Shown: piece after piece, positions 46,080-55,932 of the stretch
Layout of the letters: each line of letters opens with the position of its first letter
How positions within the stretch are numbered: the first letter of the stretch is position 1
Assembly: GCF_014490725.1 (NCBI RefSeq)
Contig: NZ_JACOQL010000001.1
Coordinates: 682,001 to 746,000, forward strand
From: Paracoccus amoyensis
GTDB taxonomy: Bacteria > Pseudomonadota > Alphaproteobacteria > Rhodobacterales > Rhodobacteraceae
Direction of reading: 5' to 3'
Length of the DNA: 64,000 nucleotides
Notes under the pieces: model-generated
Told to the model about the DNA's origin: nothing
The model's input: the letters and a program-made list of their open reading frames with translations, nothing else
The model's database searches: none
Program-made: the position numbers and the translations under genes

Positions 46080-47003
46080 TTACTCTCCGATGCGGGTGAT
46101 GTCATACCACGTCGTCTGGTAGATTTCGTTGATCCAATTCCCGTAAAGCAGATGCGCATGGCTGCGCCAGCGGTTCGATGGCTGTTTTGACGGGTCGTCT
46201 TCCGGGTAATAGTTTTGCGGCACATTGATGGCCTTGCCGCCAGCAATATCCCGGTCATATTCGTCCTTCAGCGTCGTGCTGTCATATTCAAAGTGATTCA
46301 GAACATACAGTGCGCGGTGTCGGGCATCCTCGATCAGACAGGGGCCGACATCCTCGCTTGCCAGCAGCGTGTTCAGGGCGGGGCGGGCATCCACCTCGTC
46401 CTGGCGCACCTCGGTCCAGCGGCTGACCGGCACCAGAACATCGTCGGAAAAGCCGCGAAGATAGGGGGATGCCGGCGCGTAATTGTGGTGCCGGAAGCAA
46501 CCGAACGCCTTGCGGTCCAGCAGATGTTTGCCAAGGTCGTGAAAATACCACGCCATCGCCATGCCACCCCAGCAGACGCCGAAAGTGGAATGGACATTGG
46601 TTTGCGTCCAGTCAAAGACCTGTTTCAGTTCGTCCCAATAGGTGACCTCCTCGAATGGCAGATGTTCGATCGGGGCGCCGGTAATCAGCAAACCGTCAAA
46701 TTTCTCACCCGTCGCCATCACTTCGCGGACCGGCCGATAAAAGCTTTCCATGTGATCGGCTGCCGTGTTGCGACTTTCATGATCCGACATGCGGATCAGT
46801 TGAAAGTCGATCTGCAAGGGCGTTGCGCCGATCAGGCGGGCGAACTGGTTTTCCGTCTGGATTTTCTTGGGCATCAGGTTCAGCAGCCCGATCCGCAGCG
46901 GCCGGATATCCTGCGTTGCCGCGCGCCCCGGCGACATGACCATCACGCCCTCATCCGACAGGATGCGATAGGCGGGAAGGCTTTCGTTCAGGGTAATGGG
47001 CAT
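46080..47003 (-). CDS. metAA: Homoserine O-acetyltransferase (MetA fold)
   Basis: A 307-residue MetA-family acyltransferase. The acylated Cys143 is in FGVCWGG, and the NHFEYD His/Glu pair lies near the C-terminus. The residue that decides acetyl- or succinyl-CoA use is Glu113 in [12 protein letters not shown]. In characterised family members Glu there means acetyl-CoA and Gly means succinyl-CoA, so this is read as an acetyltransferase although it is often called homoserine O-succinyltransferase. ATG 47003 follows the preceding stop by one base. The product feeds O-acetylhomoserine sulfhydrylation, not encoded here. Confidence 0.93.
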   Translation of the reverse strand: MPITLNESLPAYRILSDEGVMVMSPGRAATQDIRPLRIGLLNLMPKKIQTENQFARLIGATPLQIDFQLIRMSDHESRNTAADHMESFYRPVREVMATGEKFDGLLITGAPIEHLPFEEVTYWDELKQVFDWTQTNVHSTFGVCWGGMAMAWYFHDLGKHLLDRKAFGCFRHHNYAPASPYLRGFSDDVLVPVSRWTEVRQDEVDARPALNTLLASEDVGPCLIEDARHRALYVLNHFEYDSTTLKDEYDRDIAGGKAINVPQNYYPEDDPSKQPSNRWRSHAHLLYGNWINEIYQTTWYDITRIGE

Positions 47004-47004
47004 T

Positions 47005-47868
47005 TCAGGTTTCCTTGCGGTCGATCGCACGGGCGATCAGGTCGTTGAAATCGGCGGGGCTTTTGACTTCGGACACTTCCTCTGCGGTGACGGTGACGCC
47101 ACGGCGGGCCATTGCTTGATATCGCGGTTGGCGATGGGCCAGCGCACGGGCATAGGTCCAGCGGATGAAATCGTCTGGGTTTACTTCGTCTTCGTGCAGC
47201 CCTTTTTCAACCCGATAGTCGATCCAGGCCTTTTCCAGAAACTGCGGCTGATAATACATGGGCTTGGGCGCGCGGTCGAAGCGGCGGACCAGTTCAGCGG
47301 TATGCGCGTCAGATCCCTTGATCCAGATCAGAAGCAGATCGCGTTCCAGCGTCGACAGAACCGGATCATCGGGATTGTCGGGGTCGACCACCTCGCAAAT
47401 CGATCCGCCACTGTCGCAGACAAAGTTGGGGATGCCATAGATGTCGCGCCCCCGATCCATGAAGTGCGCGGTGTCCAGAAGCGAGGCGATTTCGGCCTGA
47501 CGGTGCTGGTTCTGGCGCAGGCAATATTCGTCAAAGGGCAATCCGCCCCGGCTTGGGCTACCCGGTTTCCCCAGATAAGTAGAGAGTGGCGCCAGATTGT
47601 CAAAAGTGATGTTGCTGGCGATATAGACGCTGTCAGACAGCAGCAGTTCGCGCAGAAATGGAACCTTCATCGCCTCGCGTTTGAAATTGTCGGCGATGAA
47701 TTCGCCCATATAGCGGGTGCCGATGCGGTAATCGACAGAGTAGTGAAACCAGTCGCCGGCCTCGCGCAGCATGTTGGACAGGTAGGTCTTGCCCAAACCC
47801 GACATCCCGAACAGCACGATCCGCTTGTTCGCCGCCTGAAGCCAGTCGCTGCCAGTGCTATAGATCAT
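47005..47868 (-). CDS. Conserved P-loop ATPase of unknown role
   Basis: A 287-residue protein with a Walker A motif GMSGLGKT at residues 21-28 and a conserved body ([36 protein letters not shown]). It resembles a kinase-like conserved hypothetical of alphaproteobacteria with no known substrate. It is the first gene of the metA-ppk2-TPM operon, coupled to metA by a one-base gap. A role linked to metA is suggested only by position. No riboswitch-like fold was recognised in the 82 bases upstream. Confidence 0.75.
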   Translation of the reverse strand: MIYSTGSDWLQAANKRIVLFGMSGLGKTYLSNMLREAGDWFHYSVDYRIGTRYMGEFIADNFKREAMKVPFLRELLLSDSVYIASNITFDNLAPLSTYLGKPGSPSRGGLPFDEYCLRQNQHRQAEIASLLDTAHFMDRGRDIYGIPNFVCDSGGSICEVVDPDNPDDPVLSTLERDLLLIWIKGSDAHTAELVRRFDRAPKPMYYQPQFLEKAWIDYRVEKGLHEDEVNPDDFIRWTYARALAHRQPRYQAMARRGVTVTAEEVSEVKSPADFNDLIARAIDRKET

Positions 47869-47951
47869 CAGATTCCCCTTGCCGACGCAGCATAGGTAAA
47901 ACGCGCAGCAGCTTTAGGGAAGTGCCGCTGCCAGATACGCGTGGGCAAAAG

Positions 47952-47981
47952 AAAAACCCCGCTTGGGCAAGCGGGGTTTTC
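47952..47981. terminator. Terminator between fadL and the metA operon
   Basis: AAACCCCGCTT-GGGC-AAGCGGGGTTTT is a strong symmetric hairpin with A and T runs at its ends. It lies between the stop of the fadL-like gene and the start of the ATPase-metA operon, both on the minus strand, so it ends the fadL transcript. Confidence 0.88.
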
Positions 47982-47999
47982 AATGCCATTTATGTCAGA

Positions 48000-49178
48000 T
48001 CAGAAGCTGTAGCCGATCCGGATACCCGCACCCCAGACATCGCTGTCTTCCATCTGGGCAACGGGCGTGCCACCAGGTGACGCTTTGGCGTCGCCAAGCT
48101 TGGCATAGGTGATGCCAGTCGTGATTTTGATGTTGTCCATCGTATAGATCGCCGCCAACTGAATGCCCTTGCGACCGTCATAGGGGGCCAGCGGAGACAC
48201 TTCGTCGTCATTCGTCGGTTCATAGATGAAGGCGACCGAACCCGACCAGTTATCGGTGAACTTGCGACCAACGCCGATGGTATAGGTCGTGGTGTCTTCA
48301 AGATCGACCAGGCCATCAGAAACACCAAAGCCAAACGGATCGGTCGCAGAAGGCGCACGAACAAGCCCATTCGGGTCTGCCTTGAATTCGGACCACTTCA
48401 CCCAACGGATAGAGCCAAAGGCCAGCGTGTCGGGGGCGATGCCGCTTTGACCTTCAAGGGTCAGCGATTGAGGCGTCTTGACGGTTGTTTCCGATTTCCG
48501 GCTATAGCCGGGGAACAGCGGGTTGGTTTCGACGGTGTCAAAATCATGCTCGATCGACGAGTTGTAAGTCAGTGACACACGAGCTGCGATGTCCGGCACT
48601 TCGTAGGCGGCACCGATGACATAGCCAAGACCCCAGGCCGAATCGAACTTGGCGTTATAGCCTTGCAGACCGCTGAAGGCAGGATGGGTGGGGGGGACTG
48701 CGCGGTTGACATAGGCCAAGCCGTTCAACGTCACCTCGGCATCGGCTTGCGAGCCGCGAAGACCGCCGTGGATCGAAAAATTGTTATCGAACTTATAACG
48801 CGCCAACGCGGTGAAAGTGGTCGAGTTCACCTCGGCCTTGGTGCCGCCCAGCATGTTGGACCCGTCGCCCGGATACAGCACATCCATCCCAAACGGCTGT
48901 TCCATGATGAACGCCGCCGACAGGTTCTGATTGAACTGATGTTTGTAAGCAAGGCCAACGAAGCCGTAGCCTTGGGCCACATCACCGGTCGAAGCACCAC
49001 CAAATGCGTCAAAATCTTTGCCTTCGATCGTCGGATCAACCCCGCCGAAGCTAAGTTCGACGTAGTTACCTTCTTCGAACAGCACGTTCAGCGATTGCGG
49101 CGCACGCTCAATACCGCCGGCCAGAAGCGGCGAAGCGCCAAGCAGCAGAGCAGCAACGCCCGTGATTGCGATTTTCAT
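48000..49178 (-). CDS. FadL/OmpP1-family outer membrane transporter
   Basis: A 392-residue outer-membrane beta-barrel protein. A signal peptide (about 20 residues, LLLGASPLLAGG) is followed by the FadL-type start IERAPQSLNVLFEEGNYVELSFG and a C-terminal Phe in GAGIRIGYSF, typical of barrel insertion. FadL proteins pass long-chain fatty acids or aromatic hydrocarbons. It is a single-gene transcript. The 253 bases upstream, shared with divergent guaB, hold AT-rich promoter-like sequence but no feature that can be named. Confidence 0.88.
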   Translation of the reverse strand: MKIAITGVAALLLGASPLLAGGIERAPQSLNVLFEEGNYVELSFGGVDPTIEGKDFDAFGGASTGDVAQGYGFVGLAYKHQFNQNLSAAFIMEQPFGMDVLYPGDGSNMLGGTKAEVNSTTFTALARYKFDNNFSIHGGLRGSQADAEVTLNGLAYVNRAVPPTHPAFSGLQGYNAKFDSAWGLGYVIGAAYEVPDIAARVSLTYNSSIEHDFDTVETNPLFPGYSRKSETTVKTPQSLTLEGQSGIAPDTLAFGSIRWVKWSEFKADPNGLVRAPSATDPFGFGVSDGLVDLEDTTTYTIGVGRKFTDNWSGSVAFIYEPTNDDEVSPLAPYDGRKGIQLAAIYTMDNIKITTGITYAKLGDAKASPGGTPVAQMEDSDVWGAGIRIGYSF

Positions 49179-49389
49179 GAATTCCTCCCTCAGCAGGTCT
49201 TATGACCTAATGAAGTCAGGATATCGTGAACAAACGTCAAATCAATTGAATCTACAATGTTACCTAACGTCGCCAGACCGTTACCTGCGGCAGCGTGCTT
49301 TCAGCGCAACGGTCGACATGTGCAGAATAAGCAAGTGATGGTTGTGAAGAAAGCATAGCTGCGCTCTGGACAAAATCGTCGGCGCGTGA

Positions 49390-50880
<1,491 letters not shown>

Positions 50881-50904
50881 TAAGTGTGTTCTTTTTCCGC
50901 CCAA

Positions 50905-50936
50905 AACCCGTCGCGATCGCGGCGGGTTATTGTTTT
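50905..50936 (+). terminator. Rho-independent terminator
   Basis: AACCCGTCGCG pairs with CGCGGCGGGTT with one T-G wobble, followed by ATTGTTTT. It ends the guaB transcript. Confidence 0.85.
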
Positions 50937-50940
50937 GCGA

Positions 50941-51457
50941 AAAATACCAAAAAAGTCTTTATCTGCGGGATATTGCAGATTGTGAAAGAGTTCGATGCCT
51001 GAAGTGAAGCGCGGGCATGTGGGGATTCCGGGCTTTTGATAATGCGACGATATAGCCGTCATCGGTTAACTAACATATGGCAAACAATGTAAAAATTTGG
51101 AAATCACAAATTTTACTCGGGATTTTTCAGCCCGCTGCGATTCGGACGAAACAGTGCCGGATCGCCTGGTCAGGATGAAACTCAACCGACAGTTGCTCTG
51201 CTTCGTTTCAGGTAATCGGTAAGATTGTCCTTTTGAATGTATTTAATGAAAAATTCTGATTTTATTCTCCAATTAGATAAAAATTTACCTATCTCGCAGC
51301 GCACCAGTAGTGGTAATGTCGTCGGGTAAGAGGACTTCATCGTTCGGCTTGACTTGGAAGTAATCCGAAGCGTCGCGTGATCGACGCCGTGGGGTGGGCT
51401 AGAACCGGCCAGTTGCTTCACCGTGAAGTGTTTGTTTAGTAGTGAATGTAGGCGATT
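50941..51457. other. AT-rich intergenic region upstream of a sugar transferase
   Basis: About 517 bases without a convincing gene, much less GC-rich than its flanks. It carries several AT-rich words and an imperfect inverted AATTTG/CAAATT pair near 51095-51115. The minus-strand open frame at 51182-51493 codes for nothing recognisable and has no ribosome site. The length suggests a regulated promoter region for the downstream transferase. Confidence 0.45.
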
Positions 51458-52138
51458 ATGGCTTTTGAGACTCACACCGCTGCGTTGGTTCATGCATCGG
51501 ACAGCAAACCAAAAAAATCATCGAATCCTAGGCTTTATCGCCGCATGTTCAAGCGTCCTGTGGATATATTGCTTGTCGTGTTGGCATCGCCTGTATTCGT
51601 TCCTGTCGTTCTGGTCTTGGCTTTGCTTGTCTGGATGCGCGACCGTCGCAATCCATTCTATTCCCAGCTGCGCATCGGGCGTGGCGGCAACAGCTATCGC
51701 ATGTGGAAGCTGCGGACGATGGTGGTTGATGCCGACGCGCATCTGAACGCCTATCTGGAAAGCAACCCCGAAGCGCGTGACGAATGGGAACGGACGCAAA
51801 AGCTGCGTCATGATCCACGCATTACGGTTTTTGGCCGCATTCTGCGGGCTACCTCGTTGGACGAACTGCCGCAACTGTGGAATGTCGCCACGGGTGATAT
51901 GAGCCTTGTCGGACCGCGTCCCATGCTCCCGGAACAAGAGGCGATGTATGCCGGTGATGGCTATTATCGCCTGCGCCCGGGGATTACCGGTTTCTGGCAG
52001 ATCGCTGGCCGCAACCGCACAACCTTCGCTGCCCGGGCCTGGTATGACGACCAGTATGAGCGCGAATTGAGCATGTCGCGCGATGTGGTCATCCTGATGC
52101 AGACCGTTCGCGTGGTTTTGACGCGCACCGGTTGCTGA
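51458..52138 (+). CDS. ExoY-type undecaprenyl-phosphate sugar transferase
   Basis: A 226-residue bacterial sugar transferase. One membrane helix (LLVVLASPVFVPVVLVLALLV) precedes the catalytic part (RIGRGGNSYRMWKLRTMV, then SLDELPQLWNVATGDMSLVGPRP and RPGITGFWQIAGR). It should start an exopolysaccharide repeat unit by moving a sugar-1-phosphate to lipid carrier. It lies alone, with a long AT-rich leader, and converges with a WecG/TagA-type glycosyltransferase gene, which fits a small polysaccharide locus. Confidence 0.9.
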   Translation: MAFETHTAALVHASDSKPKKSSNPRLYRRMFKRPVDILLVVLASPVFVPVVLVLALLVWMRDRRNPFYSQLRIGRGGNSYRMWKLRTMVVDADAHLNAYLESNPEARDEWERTQKLRHDPRITVFGRILRATSLDELPQLWNVATGDMSLVGPRPMLPEQEAMYAGDGYYRLRPGITGFWQIAGRNRTTFAARAWYDDQYERELSMSRDVVILMQTVRVVLTRTGC

Positions 52139-52164
52139 TCGTTAAAATCTGATTGGCAGTTTCA

Positions 52165-52192
52165 TCAGCGGCGCTTCAGCGCCGCTGTTTTA
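52165..52192. terminator. Terminator between convergent polysaccharide genes
   Basis: CAGCGGCGCT-TC-AGCGCCGCTG is a perfect stem followed by TTTTATT on the plus strand. It ends the sugar transferase transcript and overlaps the last codons of the convergent glycosyltransferase gene. Confidence 0.82.
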
Positions 52193-52925
52193 TTGCGGCC
52201 ATCGCCTCGGATGGCAGGATGGCAAAGCATTTCGCGTATCGCGGCACCAGTCGACCGGGCGCCGACAGCATCCGCCAAGCCCATTCCATTGCGATCTTGC
52301 GGACCCATTCGGGGGCGCGGTTTTGATTGCCGGCCAGAAAATCCAAACCCGCGCCAACTGATGCGAAACCCACCGAAGGCGCTTCGATCCGGCCACGAGC
52401 AGCCAGCCGTTCCTGTTTTGGAGCACCAAGGGCAAGAAAGCACAACCGCGCACCACTTGCTTCGACCTGATGAAGGATGCGGCGCGCATCTTCGCTGTCA
52501 GGATCAAACCCCATCGGCGGGGCAATCCTGGTGACAATTTTCAGATTCGGAACTTGTGATTGAAGGCTTGCAGCGGCGGCCTCAAGCGCGGCGTCGGTCG
52601 TGCCGAGCAACGCGACTGGCATGGCTTCATCCGCGGCCAGTTTCGTCAGCGGCAGCACAAGATCCGATCCGGGCACCAGAGCGACAGGCTTTTCTGCCAG
52701 TTTTGACAGCCAGACAATCGGGTTGCCGTCGGCAACGATCAGATCCTGACGGCTGTATGCGTCAAGAAAAGCCGGATCGCTGCGCAGTTTGACCAGATGA
52801 TCCAGATTGATCGTCGCCAATGCAAACCCTTCGCCAGACCGAAATCTGCGCTTCACCTCGGTCAGCAATACTGGCTGGTCGGGCATGTTCACGTTGATGG
52901 TTTTGCCGTCAAAGGTGAAATTCAT
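52176..52925 (-). CDS. WecG/TagA/CpsF-family glycosyltransferase
   Basis: A 249-residue GT26 enzyme. The blocks ATINLDHLVKLRSDPAFLDAY, VADGNPIVWLSK and CFLALGAPKQE are typical, the last being the family hallmark near residue 170. It adds the second sugar onto a lipid-linked intermediate, so the convergent ExoY-type gene is its natural partner. The ribosome site at ATG 52925 is weak, but the family N-terminus is complete. Confidence 0.88.
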   Translation of the reverse strand: MNFTFDGKTINVNMPDQPVLLTEVKRRFRSGEGFALATINLDHLVKLRSDPAFLDAYSRQDLIVADGNPIVWLSKLAEKPVALVPGSDLVLPLTKLAADEAMPVALLGTTDAALEAAAASLQSQVPNLKIVTRIAPPMGFDPDSEDARRILHQVEASGARLCFLALGAPKQERLAARGRIEAPSVGFASVGAGLDFLAGNQNRAPEWVRKIAMEWAWRMLSAPGRLVPRYAKCFAILPSEAMAAIKQRR

Positions 52926-53043
52926 GGCGAAACGATACTCATTGGCTACGGGAAACAGGCCGGTCCTGCCGACGACCTGTCTGTAGCAGAATGGCCCGCC
53001 CCGGCAACAGGACGGGCCATCATTTCAGCGCGAGGACAGGCGG

Positions 53044-54363
53044 CTACCCCAATAGCCGCACCAGCCACAGCGAGATGAACGGGAACAGGACCAGCAGCAC
53101 GATACGGATCAGGTCACTGATCAGGAAGGGCAGCACCCCGCGGAAGCTTTCCCACATCGGCACATCCCTCGCCATGCCGTTGATGACAAAGACGTTCATC
53201 CCGACGGGCGGGGTGATCAGCCCAACCTCGACCACGACCACGGCCAGGATTCCGAACCAGATCAAGGTATCTTCACGCGACATGCCGTAATCCAGCCCGC
53301 CGATGATCGGATAGAAGATCGGGATCGTCAGCAACAGCATGGACATTGAATCCATGACGCAACCAAGCGCCATATACAGCAACAGGATAGCCGCCAGAAT
53401 CAGCATCGGCGACATACCGGAATTCTGGATCGTCTGGGCCGCCAGCATCGGTGTCTGTGTCTGAGCAAGAAAGGCGTTGAAGGTTTCCGCGCCCAGCATG
53501 ATCAGGAAGATCATCGCCGATGTCGTGGCCGTTCCCCGCAGGCATTCCATCAACCCTTTCAGCCGCATTCCGCCGTGAAAAACGGCCAGAACGCCAGCGC
53601 CGAATGCACCAACGGCCGCAGCCTCGGTCGGGGTGAACCAACCGCGATACATGCCGACGATGACCAGCGTGAAAATCAGGATGATGGTCCATGTCTCGCG
53701 CAGCGCAATCAGACGGCCTGCCCAATCCACGCGTGGACCGGCGGGGCCTTCCTCGGGGTGGCGCCGCACGAATACCGCGATGGCAAGCATATAACCAACA
53801 GCGGCCAGAACCCCCGGCACCATGGCAGCCACGAACATCTTGGGAATGCTTTGTTCGGCCATAAGGGCGTAAAGCACCAAGATGACCGATGGCGGGATCA
53901 GAATGCCCAATGTCCCGCCTGCCGCAAGCGAACCTGTAGCCAGTGCGCCGCTGTAATTATAGCGGCGCATCTCGGGCAGGGCGACCTGACCCATGGTTGC
54001 CGCAGTTGCCAGCGAACTGCCACAGATCGCGCCAAAGGCCGCACAGCCGCCGATCGACGCCATGGCAAGGCCGCCTTTGCGGTGACCCAGAAAGGCGGCC
54101 GCCGTGCGATACAATGCGCGGCTCATTCCCGCATGGGTCGCGAATTCACCCATCAGAACAAACAGCGGAATGACCGACAGCGAATAGGTCGAGAATTGAT
54201 AGAAAGCCGATGTTTTCAGGAAGGCCAGCAAGGGGGCCATGCCAGTATACAGCCCGTAGCCTCCAATCCCGACCGCCAGCATCGCCACCCCAATCGGGAC
54301 GCGCAGAAACATCATGGCCAGCAGAACAGCGAAACCCGTAAGCCCGGCGGCAATGCCGGTCAT
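53044..54363 (-). CDS. TRAP transporter large permease (DctM)
   Basis: A 439-residue inner-membrane protein with about 12-13 helices, starting MTGIAAGLTGFAVLLAMMFLR-like and showing the DctM block GGTLGILIPPSVILVLYALMAEQS. It drives import from the periplasmic binding protein using a sodium gradient. ATG 54363 overlaps the small-permease stop by four bases. It is the last gene of the pob-pca operon, so the cargo is probably an aromatic acid. A dyad ATGGCCCG/CGGGCCAT near 52991-53022 could act as terminator. Confidence 0.9.
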   Translation of the reverse strand: MTGIAAGLTGFAVLLAMMFLRVPIGVAMLAVGIGGYGLYTGMAPLLAFLKTSAFYQFSTYSLSVIPLFVLMGEFATHAGMSRALYRTAAAFLGHRKGGLAMASIGGCAAFGAICGSSLATAATMGQVALPEMRRYNYSGALATGSLAAGGTLGILIPPSVILVLYALMAEQSIPKMFVAAMVPGVLAAVGYMLAIAVFVRRHPEEGPAGPRVDWAGRLIALRETWTIILIFTLVIVGMYRGWFTPTEAAAVGAFGAGVLAVFHGGMRLKGLMECLRGTATTSAMIFLIMLGAETFNAFLAQTQTPMLAAQTIQNSGMSPMLILAAILLLYMALGCVMDSMSMLLLTIPIFYPIIGGLDYGMSREDTLIWFGILAVVVVEVGLITPPVGMNVFVINGMARDVPMWESFRGVLPFLISDLIRIVLLVLFPFISLWLVRLLG

Positions 54364-54881
54364 ACTCGCGCCATCCTGATATGTCCGATCATCGTTGCGG
54401 TGCATGTCGCGACCAGCAATGCCATGGCCGGGATGATCGCGATGAAGCTATACCAGACGGGGATTCGCAAAACCATGGTCTGCTCGGCATAGCTGCGCAT
54501 CTCGGTCGCGCCATGATACATCCGCCACAACAGCAGCGCCGCGATCAACAGATAGATCAGATCGCCAATCGCCTCTAGCAGATGGTTCGTTCTGGCCGAG
54601 GATTTCTGGGTGAAAAAATCGACCAGCACATTGCCGCCATTGACCTGACACCAGGGCAGAAAGCAGAAAATCGCGATCGCGCTGCCCAGTTCAACCATCT
54701 CGTAATCGCCAGGTATGGGTTTACCGATGACGCCGCGCAGCGTCACGCTGGCAACCGTCATCAACATCAGCGCCAACAGGGTGATGCCGCCAATACCGGC
54801 GAATACCCCGCACAGCTTCGCAAGCCACCCCGGAACCGGGACGGCTTTTGAATGTTCGGTTATGATATCGGCATCGGCCAT
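54360..54881 (-). CDS. TRAP transporter small permease (DctQ)
   Basis: A 173-residue four-helix membrane protein of the DctQ family (LMTVASVTLRGVIGKPIPGDYEMVELG near the N-terminal half). It pairs with the large permease downstream and follows the binding-protein gene by two bases. Expected to be essential for the TRAP system. Confidence 0.9.
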   Translation of the reverse strand: MADADIITEHSKAVPVPGWLAKLCGVFAGIGGITLLALMLMTVASVTLRGVIGKPIPGDYEMVELGSAIAIFCFLPWCQVNGGNVLVDFFTQKSSARTNHLLEAIGDLIYLLIAALLLWRMYHGATEMRSYAEQTMVLRIPVWYSFIAIIPAMALLVATCTATMIGHIRMARV

Positions 54882-54883
54882 GC

Positions 54884-55909
54884 TTATTCGCCCTGCGCCT
54901 TGGTCAGCATTGCACGGGCGTCATCGACAATCGCCTGACCGTCATGACCGGAATCCGTCATCGCCTTGATCCAATTGTCGATCACCGGCTGCGAGGCATC
55001 TTTCCATTCGCCCAGCTGGTCTTCTGAAATGACGGTAATATTCGCGCCCGCATCAATGGCTTTCTGCCGCTCGGCGGTTTCCGCCTCATCCAGCACCTGA
55101 CCGGCCAACGCGGCCAGCGTTGCACCCGAATTGTCGTCGATCACCTTTTTCAGATCATCGGGCAGACTGTCATACTTGGCCTTGTTCATGACCAGCGCCA
55201 TGACGGACGTGGAAAGGCCGCCATTTTCCCGACCAAATTCGGTATGTTCCTTGGTTACTTCCTCCAGACGGAGAGAGCCGAAGACCTCCCACGGAATGAC
55301 GGCCCCGTCGATGACGCCTGTCGTGATCGACTGGGTCACTTCAGGGACCGGCATGCCGACAGCCGTCGCACCAAGCGCGGCCAGGCCATCGGTCATCGTG
55401 CGCGACGGCGCGCGAACTTTCAGCCCTTTCAGATCAGCCATGGCGGCGACCGGCTTATCCCGCATGTGGAATTTATAGCTGGCGGGCGCATGCAGCATCA
55501 GCGGATGCACTTCACCCAGTTCGTCAGCCAGATATTTGACCTGAAATTCCTGCAATGCAGCGGTGGTTTCAGTCGCCGTGCCGGACAGGAAGGGAAGCTC
55601 GAACACCTCGGAAATCGGGAAGCGGCCCGGCGTATACCCCAGCAAGGTCCAACTGACATCGACAATACCATCGCGGGCCTGATCGAATAGCTGCGGTGGT
55701 TTGCCCCCCAACTGCATCGAAGGGAACAATTGCACATCGATGCGCCCGCCGGATTGTTCTTCAACCAGCTTTTCCCACGGCTGCAACACGCCCACATGGA
55801 TCGGCGCGTCAGCCGACAGGAAGTGGTGGACGCGCAAGGTGACCTCTTGCGCCGAGGCGGCTGCGGTCAAGGTCAGTGTCGCGACCGTTGCAAGCAAAAT
55901 TTTCTTCAT
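54884..55909 (-). CDS. TRAP transporter substrate-binding protein (DctP)
   Basis: A 341-residue periplasmic binding protein with a signal peptide ending AASAQE and the family blocks GGKPPQLFDQARDGIVDVSW and LKGLKVRAPSRTMTDGLAALGA; the Arg in VRAPSR should bind the substrate carboxylate. It belongs to the operon 23 bases after pcaB, so 4-hydroxybenzoate, protocatechuate or another aromatic acid is the likely cargo. That assignment is by context only. Confidence 0.9.
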   Translation of the reverse strand: MKKILLATVATLTLTAAASAQEVTLRVHHFLSADAPIHVGVLQPWEKLVEEQSGGRIDVQLFPSMQLGGKPPQLFDQARDGIVDVSWTLLGYTPGRFPISEVFELPFLSGTATETTAALQEFQVKYLADELGEVHPLMLHAPASYKFHMRDKPVAAMADLKGLKVRAPSRTMTDGLAALGATAVGMPVPEVTQSITTGVIDGAVIPWEVFGSLRLEEVTKEHTEFGRENGGLSTSVMALVMNKAKYDSLPDDLKKVIDDNSGATLAALAGQVLDEAETAERQKAIDAGANITVISEDQLGEWKDASQPVIDNWIKAMTDSGHDGQAIVDDARAMLTKAQGE

Positions 55910-55932
55910 TGTTTATCCTCCCAGGGTTCTTC

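Noticed and set aside
47869-47951. Possible SAM-II riboswitch before the metA operon
   Set aside because: Only 82 bases are available after the fadL terminator, and neither the pseudoknot arms nor the GCTAAAAA-like core of SAM-II is seen.
51182-51493. Minus-strand open frame of 103 codons
   Set aside because: It has no recognisable domain, no ribosome site and overlaps the start of the sugar transferase.
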